A DNA stretch of 64,000 nucleotides from Symsagittifera roscoffensis (Eukaryota; Xenacoelomorpha; Acoela; Convolutidae), in assembly GCF_963678635.1 (NCBI RefSeq), contig NC_087062.1, positions 80,045,200 to 80,109,199 of the forward strand, given 5' to 3'. The position numbers and the translations under genes were made by a program. The notes below the pieces were generated by a model. The model was not told the origin of the DNA. It worked only from the letters and a program-made list of their open reading frames with translations, and ran no database searches. This document shows, one piece after another, positions 1 to 10,660 of this stretch; the stretch's first letter is position 1, and every line of letters starts with the position of its first letter.

Positions 1-287
1 CATCATGGAACTCGCCAAAGATACGATGAATTGTTGCTCATGGTCGAGCAATACTAATGATTTGATTTCTTCCGCCTCCCAAATCAGACATATTTTGCTT
101 CTCCCAAGATACCAGAATGTCTGTGCAGCACAATGACATGGATAATCACCATGAGTTAAATTGATGCTCAAGACATTTTTTTCTCTGGAAGTTTTTAGCA
201 ACGGTTCCAAATCTATCAGTTTTTCGTGAACGGGATCGATTTCATCTCCCACCGAGGCATTTTTGTCACTTTGCCGCAAGAAATACC
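1..287 (-). CDS. Partial internal exon of an unidentified protein, running off the left edge
   Basis: Read on the minus strand, positions 287 to 1 are an uninterrupted frame of 95 codons entered in phase 1 after a good acceptor (TTTGTTCCAG, ending at 288). The frame is open to the window edge and has no methionine until its last two codons, as expected for an internal exon. The peptide is soluble, mixed and not low-complexity. It includes the stretches FLRQSDKNASVG and HGDYPCHCAAQTFWYLG, a Cys/His/Trp patch. I do not recognise the family. No upstream exon in matching phase could be fixed within the next few hundred bases. Non-retroelement composition and a clean splice site favour a real exon, but a decayed copy cannot be excluded. 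Confidence 0.5.
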
Positions 288-389
288 CTGGAACAAACAC
301 ACCTTAATGCTCAATGGACTCTGTACTACAAACTCTAGAGATAAATTCCAAAATTAGGGCTAATTTTAAACCCGTGACAAGTCTTTTTG

Positions 390-922
390 TCACATCAGTG
401 GGCACTGTCGTCTATTTTCAAGCTTTCCTGGTTCCATTACATTCTTATTTGCCTTTGTTTCCTCTGTTTTAGTTTTGAAATCGTCTGAAGAGACACCATC
501 ATCTTGTGCACTACGTTCAAGTCACTCAACTATTCATATTTTTCTGGCATCAATTTGAGTTTCTATTTATCTCTGTTGTTCTAGTCTGCTTGAGAATGCC
601 GTCACCACGACAATCTTTGATTTTCCAGATGACACCTGGATTTTTTCAAGGTGCTTTTGCCCCGTCCAAGCCTAAACTCTTCAGTCCAAGTAGGTTGCTT
701 CAGTTTCTGCATTCAAGAAAAAATTATTGGCAATTTCCATAAATCTGGAGACATACTGGTATTAACTTTTTTGAATGGCTTCGAATAAATTGCTGCTTTT
801 ATCATTGGCCGGTGGACATCATGGCTATTATCAAAGTTCTTGCTGGAACACATTTTGACCTCATGAATTTCAAAATTGCCTTCTAATGTTTTTCTAGTCT
901 GGTCAGCATCGTCACGAGCCAT
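390..922 (-). pseudogene. Decayed minus-strand coding traces
   Basis: Two short minus-strand frames sit here: 713-922 (69 codons starting MARDDADQTRK) and about 390-525 (about 45 codons, charged, rich in Asp, Lys and Thr). Stops and frame changes separate them. The start of the 713-922 frame coincides with the sequence that begins each unit of the tandem array to the right (the minus-strand reading of CACGAGCCAT). These frames and the array therefore share ancestry. I see no domain. They are best read as remnants of one old minus-strand gene or mobile element, not as working genes. Confidence 0.3.
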
Positions 923-3900
923 ATGTTAAGCTATCATGTCATAAATGTTCAATGTCGGGTCGCTCAGCTTCAATTTGTCCTTTGACATCAAGTATCGAGT
1001 CCTGTCGAAAGGTTTCGCAAACAAAAAAGCGACAAAACGGGATTTCTCATCTAATTTTTGAAGTCATCCGGCGAAACTATTTCATTATTCTAGCTCAATG
1101 GCTTCATTACTCAAGCTTGCTTATATCCGAGATTCTTTGGGAGCCTCAAACTCTTCTTCCTTTGGCGACACCTTCATGTAGACGTTCAAACAGTTCTCTA
1201 TTTCCTTGAGTTCAAAAAAAGATAGGCTCGATAGCTATTGACTGAGGAGGCAGAGACACAATCTCTCGAGCTTTTTCATCTCAATCAGTCGGAGCCAATA
1301 TTTTGGTCAACTAAAAACGGAACTCAGGACCGTTATGGCTTGGAAGCCAGTATCAAAGTATCCTCTTACACTAGACATTGAAAAGAACACCCCATGGCCA
1401 AGTATCCAAATACTTAAAACACGCAAACGACGTTAAAATCAGGTTGATGAAATTGTAATTTTTTTTAAATAAAAGACAGTGTTTCAGATGGACTTCAGAT
1501 GGATCAAACTAAAACTCAATTTATCTCAATTAAACCAATTGAAACAGTCTCTAGTAGTTGTTTTCAGGATTTCAGAACACGAAAAGTATTTCTAGAAGGG
1601 GAGTCGATCAACACTAAAAAAGGTAATTAACTCAAAAAGTGTCATAGTGTTTTGATAAGTTTTGAACCACAAGGTCGTTTCACTGGGATGGTTTTGCATT
1701 CCAGTTTTACTGTGGTTGACAGGATCTCCTTGCTCTTTCGGACTTCTTTTCGGAACCACTCCTAGTACTCTATAACGGCATTAAGACAACTATTCTCTCG
1801 CTAATCACATCAAGATTAGCAATTGAATAAGAGCAAAATTTGTCAACTTTCTCGCAATTGTATACTTAAGTACTCCAAATGGTGTTTTTGAGCTTTGAAG
1901 CTCCTTTTTTCTGACGTTCTGGTAACAGGTCAACATAAATGCATCTGGGATAATTGATATGATCTACCTCGGGAAATACACCGCGTCTCGCCTTATAGCC
2001 AGGCTAATTCCAGTATCTTCACGAGCCATGTATTGCGCCTAAATAAGTGTCCTAAATGCTCAAAGTCTTATCTCTCCGTTTCGTTATGTCCTTTGACATC
2101 AAGTAGCCCACCAGGTGAATAACAACTGAGTTTCTATCCTGACAAAGGTTTCGCTCACAAAAAGTTTGACAACGAGGGAGCTCTCATTTTATTTTCGAAG
2201 TATTCCTGCAAAAATTTTTCCATTGTTTTAGCTAATTGGCGTCGTCGCTCTAGCTTGCTTATTTCCCAGATTTTTGGGTACCTCAAATTCTTTTTCTTTT
2301 GGCGACACCTTCATCCAGATGTTCCAAACAGTTCTCTATTTCCTTGAGTTCAAAAAAAGATAGGCTCGATAGCTATTGACTGAGGAGGCAGAGACACAAT
2401 CTCTATAGCTTTTTCATCTCAATCAGTCGGAGCCAATATTTTGGTCAACTAAAAACGGAACTCAGGACCGTTATGGCTTGGAAGCCAGTATCAAAGTATC
2501 CTCTTACACTAGACATTGAAAAGAACACCCCATGGCCAAGTATCCAATTACTTGAAACACGCAAACGACGTTAAAATCAGGTTGATGAAATTTGAATTTT
2601 TTTAAATAAAAGACAGTGTTTCAGATGGACTTCAGATGGATCAAACTAAAACTCAATTTATCTCAATTAAACCAATTGAAACAGTCTCTAGTAGTTGTTT
2701 TCAGGATTTCAGAACACGAAAAGTATTTCTAGAAGGGGAGTCGATCAACACTAAAAAAGGTAATTAACTCAAAAAGTGTCATAGTGTTTTGATAAGTTTT
2801 GAACCACAAGGTCGTTTCACTGGGATGGTTTTGCATTCCAGTTTTACTGTGGTTGACAGGATCTCCTTGCTCTTTCGGACTTCTTTTCGGAACCACTCCT
2901 AGTACTCTATAACGGCATTAAGACAACTATTCTCTCGCTAATCACATCAAGATTAGCAATTGAATAAGAGCAAAATTTGTCAACTTTCTCGCAATTGTAT
3001 ACTTAAGTACTCCAAATGGTGTTTTTGAGCTTTGAAGCTCCTTTTTTCTGACGTTCTGGTAACAGGTCAACATAAATGCATCTGGGATAACTGATATGAT
3101 CTACCTCGGGAAATACACCGCGTCTCGCCTTATAGCCAGGCTAATTCCAGTATCTTCACGAGCCATGTATTGCGCCTAAATAAGTGTCCTAAATGCTCAA
3201 AGTCTTATCTCTCCGTTTCGTTATGTCCTTTGACATCAAGTAGCCCACCAGGTGAATAACAGCTGAGTTTCTATCCTGACAAAGGTTTCGCTCACAAAAA
3301 GTTTGACAACAAGGGAGCTCTCATTTTATTTTCGAAGTATTCCTGCAAAAAATTTTCCATTGTTTTAGCTAATTGGCGTCGTCGCTCTAGCTTGCTTATT
3401 TCCCAGATTTTTGGGTACCTCAAATTCTTTTTCTTTTGGCGACACCTTCATCCAGATGTTCCAAACAGTTCTCTATTTCCTTGAGTTCAAAAAAAGATAG
3501 GCTCGATAGCTATTGACTGAGGAGGCAGAGACACAATCTCTATAGCTTTTTCATCTCAATCAGTCGGAGCCAATATTTTGGTCAACTAAAAACGGAACTC
3601 AGGACCGTTATGGCTTGGAAGCCAGTATCAAAGTATCCTCTTACACTAGACATTGAAAAGAACACCCCATGGCCAAGTATCCAATTACTTAAAACACGCA
3701 AACGACGTTAAAATCAGGTTGATGAAATTTGAATTTTTTTAAATAAAAGACAGTGTTTCAGATGGACTTCTGATGGATCAAACTAAAACTCAATTTATCT
3801 CAATTAAACCAATTGAAACAGTCTCTAGTAGTTGTTTTCAGGATTTCAGAACACGAAAAGTATTTCTAGAAGGGGAGTCGATCAACACTAAAATAGGTAT

Positions 3901-5810
3901 TTAACTCAAAAAGTACCATAGTGTTTTGATAAGTTTTGAACCACAAGGTCGTTTCACTGGGATGGTTTTGCATTCCAGTTTTACTGTGGTTGACAAGATC
4001 TCCTTGTTCTTTCGGAATTCTTTTCGGAACCACTCCTAGTACTCTATAACGGCATTAAGACAACTATTCTCTCGCTAATCACATCAAGATTAGCAATTGA
4101 ACAAGAGCAAAATTTGTCAACTTTCTCGCAATTGTATACTTAAGTACTCCAAATGGTGTTTTTGAGCTTTGAAGCTCCTTTTTTCTGACGTTCTGGTAAC
4201 AGGTCAACATAAATGCATCTGGGATAACTGACATGATCTACCTCGGGAAATACACCGCGTCTCGCCTTATAGCCAGGCTAATTCCAGTATCTTCACGAGC
4301 CATGTATTGCGCCTAAATAAGTGTCCTAAATGCTCAAAGTCTTATCTCTCCGTTTCGTTATGTCCTTTGACATCAAGTAGTCCACCAGGTGAATAACAAT
4401 TGAGTTTCTATCCTGACAAAGGTTTCGCTCACAAAAAGTTTGACGACGAGGGAGCTCTCATTTTATTTTCGAAGTATTCCTGCAAAAATTTTTCCATTGT
4501 TTTAGCTAGTTGGCGTCGCCGCTCTAGCTTGCTTATTTCCCAGATTTTTGGGTGCCTCAAATTCTTTTTCTTTTGGCAACACCTTCATCCAGATGTTCCA
4601 AACAATTCTCTATTTCCTCGAGATCAAAAATGATAGGCACTATAGCTATTGGCTCAGGAAGCAGAGACACGATCTCTCGTGCTTTTTTATCTCACTCAGT
4701 CGGAGCCAACATATTGGTTAACTAAAACCGGAACTCAGGATCGTTAGGGCTTGAGAACCAGTACCAAAACACGGCCCTATTCTAGACATTGAAAAGAACA
4801 CCCCCATGGCTAAGTAACCAATTACTTAGAACACGAGAACGACGACATTACAATAAGGGTTATGAATGGTTTTTCTTATGATAGACAATGTGTGTTGGAT
4901 CCGTTTTAGAATGATCAACTGAAAATTCACCGTATCTCAACATGATCATGAAAAACAGTCTCTAAAATCAATTTCAGGATTTCAGGACATGAACAGTAAT
5001 TATGGAAATGGAATCAATCAGCACTAAAATAGGTAACTAACTCGAGAAGTACCATAGTGTTTTAATTTGGACCACATTTTAGTTTTAATTATAGTGTTCA
5101 TAGTGTTTTACAAGGTTAGTTCACTGGGACGGTTCTTTAATCCACTTTTACGGTTGTATACAGTAATTTCTTGCTCTTCCGGTCTTCTTTTTGGAGAAAC
5201 TTCTCTTACTCTTTAACGGCAACAATACAACTCTACTCTCGCTTATCTCATCAAGATAGGTCAATCGCGATTAGCAATTGAACCAGAGCAAAATTTTTCT
5301 CTTCTCTCGCAATTGTAAATTCGAGTAATGCAATTGGTGTTTTAGTTTTTTGGAGCTCGACTACTTCTGATGGTCTGGTAACAGGTCAAGATAACTGAAT
5401 CTGGGATAACTGATATGATCTATTTCGCGAAATACAACGCATCCCGCCTGATAGCCAGGCTAATTCGGTATCTTCACGAGCCATGTAGTGGGGTTAAACA
5501 AGTGTCATAAATGCTCAAAGTCGTTGCTCAAAGTCTCCCGTTTCGTTATGTCCTTTGGCATCATGTACTCCACCAGGTGAACAAAAATTGATTTTATATC
5601 CCGCCAAAGAGTTCGCTCATAAAAACTTTGACGACGAGGAGCTCTCATTTTTTTCGAATTATTCCTGCAAAAAATTTTCTATTGTTCTAGCTAATTGGCT
5701 TCGTCGCTCTAGCTTATTCACTTTCGCAATTTGTTTGTTTCCCAGTTCAATTTCTTTTTGCGATTCCTTCATCGAGATGTTTCAAACAGTTGTCTAGTTG
5801 CTTTACAGTG
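915..5810. repeat. Tandem array of about 1138-bp units (five copies)
   Basis: The landmark GAGCCAT(G/A)T recurs at about 915, 2024, 3162, 4300 and 5478, giving spacings of about 1109, 1138, 1138 and 1178. A second landmark, TTCCTTGAGTTC, recurs at about 1202, 2340 and 3478, again 1138 apart. The central units are about 98-99 percent identical by eye. The first and last are clearly more divergent, a gradient typical of array growth by unequal exchange. Short plus-strand frames inside the units (for example 952-1209, 4400-4633, 5555-5797) are the same repeat read in several copies. On the minus strand each unit keeps a short Glu/Lys/Leu-rich frame near EIENCLEHLDEG, broken differently in each copy, so the unit probably derives from a coding sequence. 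Confidence 0.9.
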
Positions 5811-5835
5811 TCCAATGCAAGGCACCGTGTGCGAT

Positions 5836-6700
5836 TTGCCGACCGGGTCGAGATCCCGCTCAAAAACCGCTCAAGATATGAGCGGTTTGAGCGGTTTTCT
5901 AGCAAGATTTGAGAACTTTGAGCGCTTTGGGCGGTTTGGGCGGTTTTTTTTGGAAAACCGCTCAAACCGCTCAAATCTTGCTTAAAAAAACGCTCATTTC
6001 TTGCGGTGATTTTTGAACGGTTTTTTTTTCAAGCAAGATTTGAGCGGTTTTTAAGCGGTTTTTGAGCGGTCTTATAAAGAAAACCGATTAAAACCATCAA
6101 AAGGCCTGGAAAGGTAATGTGACGCTAAGATGCAGTTGAAATACTATCTATAATTTAAAAAATGTGCTTAACCGTTCTCAACTTAAGCAAAGTTTTTTCG
6201 ATGTCTAGACCAAAAACAATGTGAGTGACGTTTTTCAAATGCTCGAGCAAAATAACACTGGAAATTATGTATGTATGTGTATGTATGTATGTATGTATTT
6301 ATGGATGTATGTATGTATGTATGTATGAAAAAAATTCCTGAAATTTATACTCCATAGACGTTGCAAACTATCGGCCAGGTCTTCATGAACTTTGAAGTTT
6401 TTTTTACTCTACAATCATGGTTTTTGGATTTGACCCGAAATGGCTTTTATAAATGTGAGCATTGCGCACTAGCTAGAAACTTTGTTCGATCCTTTTTTCC
6501 TTTAAATGTATTCATTTTAAATTCTGTCGGCTCAGTTTATCCTCAATTTCCCAGTATAAGAAGAAGAAAGTAATTCATCAAAGTTATTGAAGTACTAGTC
6601 TCACAAATTTTTTCGTGAGAAGCAAGATTTTTGGCGTAATTGTCTAAAAAAAACCGCTCAAACCGCTCAAATCTTGCTTCGAATTAGGTGAAAAATCTCG
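5836..6700. mobile_element. Candidate non-autonomous element with GAGCGGTTT inverted repeats
   Basis: Between about 5836 and 6080 the motif GAGCGGTTT and its complement AAACCGCTC occur many times in both orientations, repeatedly beside AAGCAAGATTTGAG. The same block returns inverted at about 6645-6682, followed by TCGACTCGGGC. That end mirrors the left edge, which carries GGGTCGAGAT. The arrangement looks like an element of about 0.86 kb with long complex inverted ends. A TATG microsatellite sits in its middle. No protein frame is present. It lies just beyond the last unit of the 1138-bp array. Its class is unknown, and the exact ends and any target-site duplication were not fixed. Confidence 0.45.
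6268..6326. repeat. TATG/GTAT microsatellite
   Basis: About 14 imperfect copies of the tetranucleotide GTAT, interrupted by GTGTATG, TTTATG and GGATG variants. Confidence 0.9.
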
Positions 6701-7229
6701 ACTCGGGCGTGGTTCAAAGAAAGCAGTTTTCTAAGGAATCCCCCGTAACTTGTTTGCTGTTTTCCTGATGAGGATTGGAGTTTCTATCTAGACTAACGCC
6801 GATTTCCCACATATGCCCACTTATGGCGCCTCGCTTCACTTCCACTTCTCTGGGTATAGGTATTTCTCTGTCACTGACTTCAGATTCGTCAGATGTTTCA
6901 TTTCTTTCATTAGTTCATGCAGCGTTCTGGATGTAAAGTTACCTCTGTATGTGAAGTCTTCCAACTGAATATCATTATCGGAGGTATTTTTTTTCAGGTT
7001 CGTCTTCAAGACTGCTTTCGCTGAGGAGCTCTATTCGTCCGACTCACGCTTACATTTTCTTGACTTCGTTTTCTTAAGAGAAAGAGTCCATACAACAGAT
7101 TTGATGCGCCTCTCAGACTCATTGTCAGCCAGCTCTAGTAAAGCCCACAACTCTTTGCTCTCAAGCCTACCTATCAAGTTAATCATGACAAATGAGATCA
7201 TCAATCTATTGGGTTACTTCAACGAAGTT

Positions 7230-7654
7230 TTCACTCTCATGGTGTTGTTTTTTTTCTTAATTTTTCAAGTAATTTCGTCTGTACAGGATTGAGGTGTTGC
7301 CTTCAGCTGTAACATTCTATTCAGAAGGGCTTCTCTAGCGCCAAGATCCAGACCCTTTCTGATGAAGATAGGCTATCCGAATTCCACCACTAGTTCCAAC
7401 ACTTCTTCTTAGATTTCATTCAGTTCACTTTTTCGGGCCACGTTTTGGTTGAACGCAAGTAGGAAAGCATTCCATTGTTCCAGACTTTGGGTATTCAAGA
7501 AAGCTGACTGGTTTACTTCATAGGTGATACCTTCTCGAATAATCGTGCTAGGGATTTCATTTTTCAGGTCTTCGCTTCCATGCACTGAGGCAAATGCAGA
7601 TTTTTTTGAGGGGAAACTATCGGTGGCGTTCAGTATTGACCCAGTCCGATTCCC
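7230..7654 (-). pseudogene. Decayed coding fragment lacking any methionine
   Basis: On the minus strand, 7654 to 7409 is an open frame of 81 codons with no Met. It contains DLKNEIPSTIIREG and SLEQWNAFLLAFNQN and ends at a stop at 7409-7411. Similar charged and hydrophobic composition continues to about 7230 through one or two further stops (EEVLELVVEFG, GAREALLNRMLQL). Composition and length look like former protein sequence, not AT-rich noise. I do not recognise the family. It may be related to the decayed traces at 390-922 and so mark one old gene or element spread across 0.4-7.7 kb. Confidence 0.35.
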
Positions 7655-7749
7655 TCATGTCATCAAGCACGCCAGCAAGTGGAAAAGAAGACGGAAACAA
7701 CTAAGTAGAAACTTTTATTTGGGCCAAAAACATTTTCAACGTTAACGAA

Positions 7750-9360
7750 AAACTATAAAATGTTAGTGTTTAAACCTCATACAAGCCCTCCACAAGTTTT
7801 TGAAAGCCGGGTTTTCTAATTTTGCTTATCACACGAAACAAAAACGAAGATTATAGGGCAAAATAAAGACAGAGGTAAAACTAAGCTTCGCACAACTTAG
7901 ATATAATAAATATAGGATTAAAACCGCAAAAGACCCAAGAACTATCAAAGAGGATTTCAGAGGTTGTTACGTTTGAAGAAAAAGTATAAACAGAAAAAAA
8001 TTTAAAATCAATAATCTTTTCTAAGCTTACACAAAAAAAGTTTCAAGTGGCGTTAAAATTGAGCAGTGAACACATAATCATAGAGCCAAAAACTTTTTGA
8101 TCTCAGACATAATATCAAAAATGAAACTAAAAAATAGGTATATAAGCCGACAGATTTTTAGCCGACAGCTAATCAGCTGAAATCAACCAAATTTGCTCGG
8201 CAAAATTTTATTGGAATAAATGCACGTACTTTCCAAATAGAAGTTACGAAATTAATATATGTGCTGAATACAAGATGATACGTTTAATTCGGAAACTAGA
8301 CAAAGACCTTAATTGACAACCATGAAGCCAAAAACCATTAGCAAAAAATTAATAACGATATGTTATAACCATACAAAAAACTAGATCTATAAAAATGAAT
8401 GAAGATATTTTGCTTTTTAAAAAAATTCCTATAATAGATTGCAAAATCAGCATCGGAACAAAAACTTACCAGTCGCTAATAAATCTGAAAAAACTTCAGA
8501 AGAAACACCATATAACCAAAAAGAATCTAAAGAAAACAAAAAAGAACAAATAAAAAGTTTCAAGTCTCCATTCTACTCAAAAAGTTCACGCACATTTTTC
8601 TAGGTCAAAAAACGCCAAAGTAAAAGGCCACTAAGTCAAAAAAATTAAGTTGAAAACGATTGAGCCAAAAACAAACCAAAATAAAAAACGAAATTTCAAC
8701 AAATTGTGTTAATAATATTACAACCTATGTAAAAATCAAATTTCGATTCGGTAAGATTTTTAAAATGCGGAAAGATTTAAAGTAATTACACTGAAAACTG
8801 TTTACAGCAAAAAATAAATGAATATACGCCAAAAAACATAGGCAGAAATTTATAAGGCCGACAACTTTAGTTGAAATAGAATATTTCTTTTAAAAAAAAA
8901 ACAGGTCCAGGTCAGATTCGAACCCTGAACTTTTACGTCCAGGCTAATTGTTAAGGAAAAACTCAGAAATTCGAATTCATTATAAAACAAGGCACCACCA
9001 GGAGTGCTAATGAATTCGTGTGAAAAATAATAATCACGGGAAAAAAATTTAGTACCCGATTGCAATACCCGTAGCTTATTGCAGGAGTAAGCTGCCAAAA
9101 ACATTTCAACAATAAATTTGTTTTTCCGAAAACAAAATTGAAAAACTTTCACTTATGCTAAGATTTATTCAAATCAGAATATAAACCTACGGTGTAGAGC
9201 TTAATCAAATACCTATTTGTGTTGGAAATAGCTCATGGTTATAATTGTTGTTAGCCAGTTCTTTAAAGTAAAAAAACTGCAGAAAGACTGGCTATAGCGA
9301 CATGCTTATTCTTTGATATGAAGCCATAGTTTATAAAAGTTAAGGGGTCTTTAAAAGCTC
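7750..9360. other. AT-rich non-coding stretch with one tRNA-like B box
   Basis: No frame of interest. On the minus strand near 8905-8960 there is a good B-box match (GGTTCGAATCT) with an A-box-like TTAGCCTGGACG a short way upstream. The spacing is too short for a tRNA, which suggests a decayed tRNA-derived SINE head. The 100-codon minus-strand frame over 8850-9152 overlaps it and looks incidental. Confidence 0.4.
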
Positions 9361-9530
9361 TTTAATTCTCGGAAACTTCAAATACTAAATGGGAAATTTC
9401 GGAGCTTAAGTTGAGTACTTCAGTTGAGTACTTCAGTCGCAGATACTTCTGCTTCAATCGCGCGGTCGTGAATATCTTTTCTTCAATCAAGTGTTCTCGG
9501 AGAAACTTTCCTGGGTTTAAAAAACCCAAG

Positions 9531-9830
9531 TGTAGTCGCGGTGATTGCAAAAATACCTTTTTTTGGTCGCGACGCTTGAAAAGTACCAAATTTTGGTCGT
9601 AGCCGTTAAAAAAAGCTCAATTTTGGTCGAGGTGGTTGAAAAAATCCCAGCTTTGTTCGCAGAGTTTTAAAAACACCAAAATTTGGCCGCGGCGTTTGAA
9701 AAGTACCCAATTATTGACCCGGCGGTTGAAAATTAACCAGTTTTGATAGTGGTAGTTGAAAAAAATTCAGTTTTGGTCGCGGTGATTGCAAAATACCCAA
9801 TTTTAATAGCGGCGGTTGAAACAACGGGTT
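9531..9830. repeat. 30-bp minisatellite, ten units without indels
   Basis: The block (T)TTTGGTCGCGG..TTGAAAA recurs at 9531, 9561, 9591, 9621, 9651, 9681, 9711, 9741, 9771 and 9801. The spacing is exactly 30 bp each time, despite many substitutions between units. On the minus strand one frame reads as a 10-residue repeat (variants of ATKTEFFST and AIKIGYFAI), now closed by stops. Confidence 0.85.
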
Positions 9831-9904
9831 CGGTCCGAGTATAGCTAGAACGAGGTTTCGCATCTTTGTTTTGGTTGTAACAATTTTTGAACATCAGCAG
9901 CAGG

Positions 9905-10660
9905 GGCATATCTAGGATTTTATCCAGGAAGGGGCGGATTTTCAAAAAAAAATTCAAAAATTTTGTCGACCTTTTTTTGGATCGACCAAACTGATTTTCG
10001 GAGCCAAATCATTTTAAAGACTCTATTTTGAAAAAACAGGCCAAACAAAGCGTTTTTAGACATTATTTTGGAAAACTTTGACCAAACAGTTGCGTCTTTT
10101 TGGTGCGCGCTCACCCCTCGAAGGCACCTTTAGAAAAATTTTAAAGTCAATCAGCAAAAATTGGATATCTCAATTAGTACGAAGGGGAAATACTAGTAGA
10201 TCGAATCCATGAGAGGGGTATCTGTAAATCCGCTGGTGATCTGTAGTGTTTAGTGCTTGTTTGCGTTAACCTGAAGTTGTTTGAATTGGTACGTTTTTGT
10301 CTGCAGCTAACTTTGTTGCGAGAATTGTATTTGTAGAATTGAAAACAATTATTTGTACTATTTTGAGATATTCATTTTTGGCGCCTACATTTAATAATTT
10401 TGAGGGGAATTGCGCTAACAAACGCGAGTTTTTGGCTAAAATTATCCAAAAAGTGCCTAAAAACGCCTTTTTGGCCTGTTTTTTTTTCTTCAAAATTTTA
10501 CCTGCGGCGCATAATATTTGGACAAAACAGGGTCTTTGTTGTGCTTTGGGACACCTCGGAAAATCAATTTGATTGACCTAAAATAAGTCGACAATTTTTT
10601 TGAAAGTTTTTTGAAAATCTGCCCCCCGCCCCCACCGGAAAATCCTAGATCCGCCCTCTG
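9905..10660. repeat. Inverted pair of a dispersed repeat ('GGGGCGGAT' family)
   Basis: Two copies of one repeat face each other, about 9905-10140 and 10380-10660. Each carries GTCGAC next to AGGTCGA-like sequence, a GGCGCGC or GCGGCGCA block, runs reading CTAAAAACGCCTTTT, and an outer end close to AGGGGCGGAT or its complement ATCCTAGATCCGCC. Further copies lie at about 19190-19315, 29130-29570 and 36260-36645. Short frames here are repeat artefacts. Confidence 0.65.

Noticed and set aside
952-5985. Plus-strand frames of 75-85 codons that look similar to each other
   Set aside because: They are the same segment of the tandem unit read in several copies, each broken differently; this is not a gene family.
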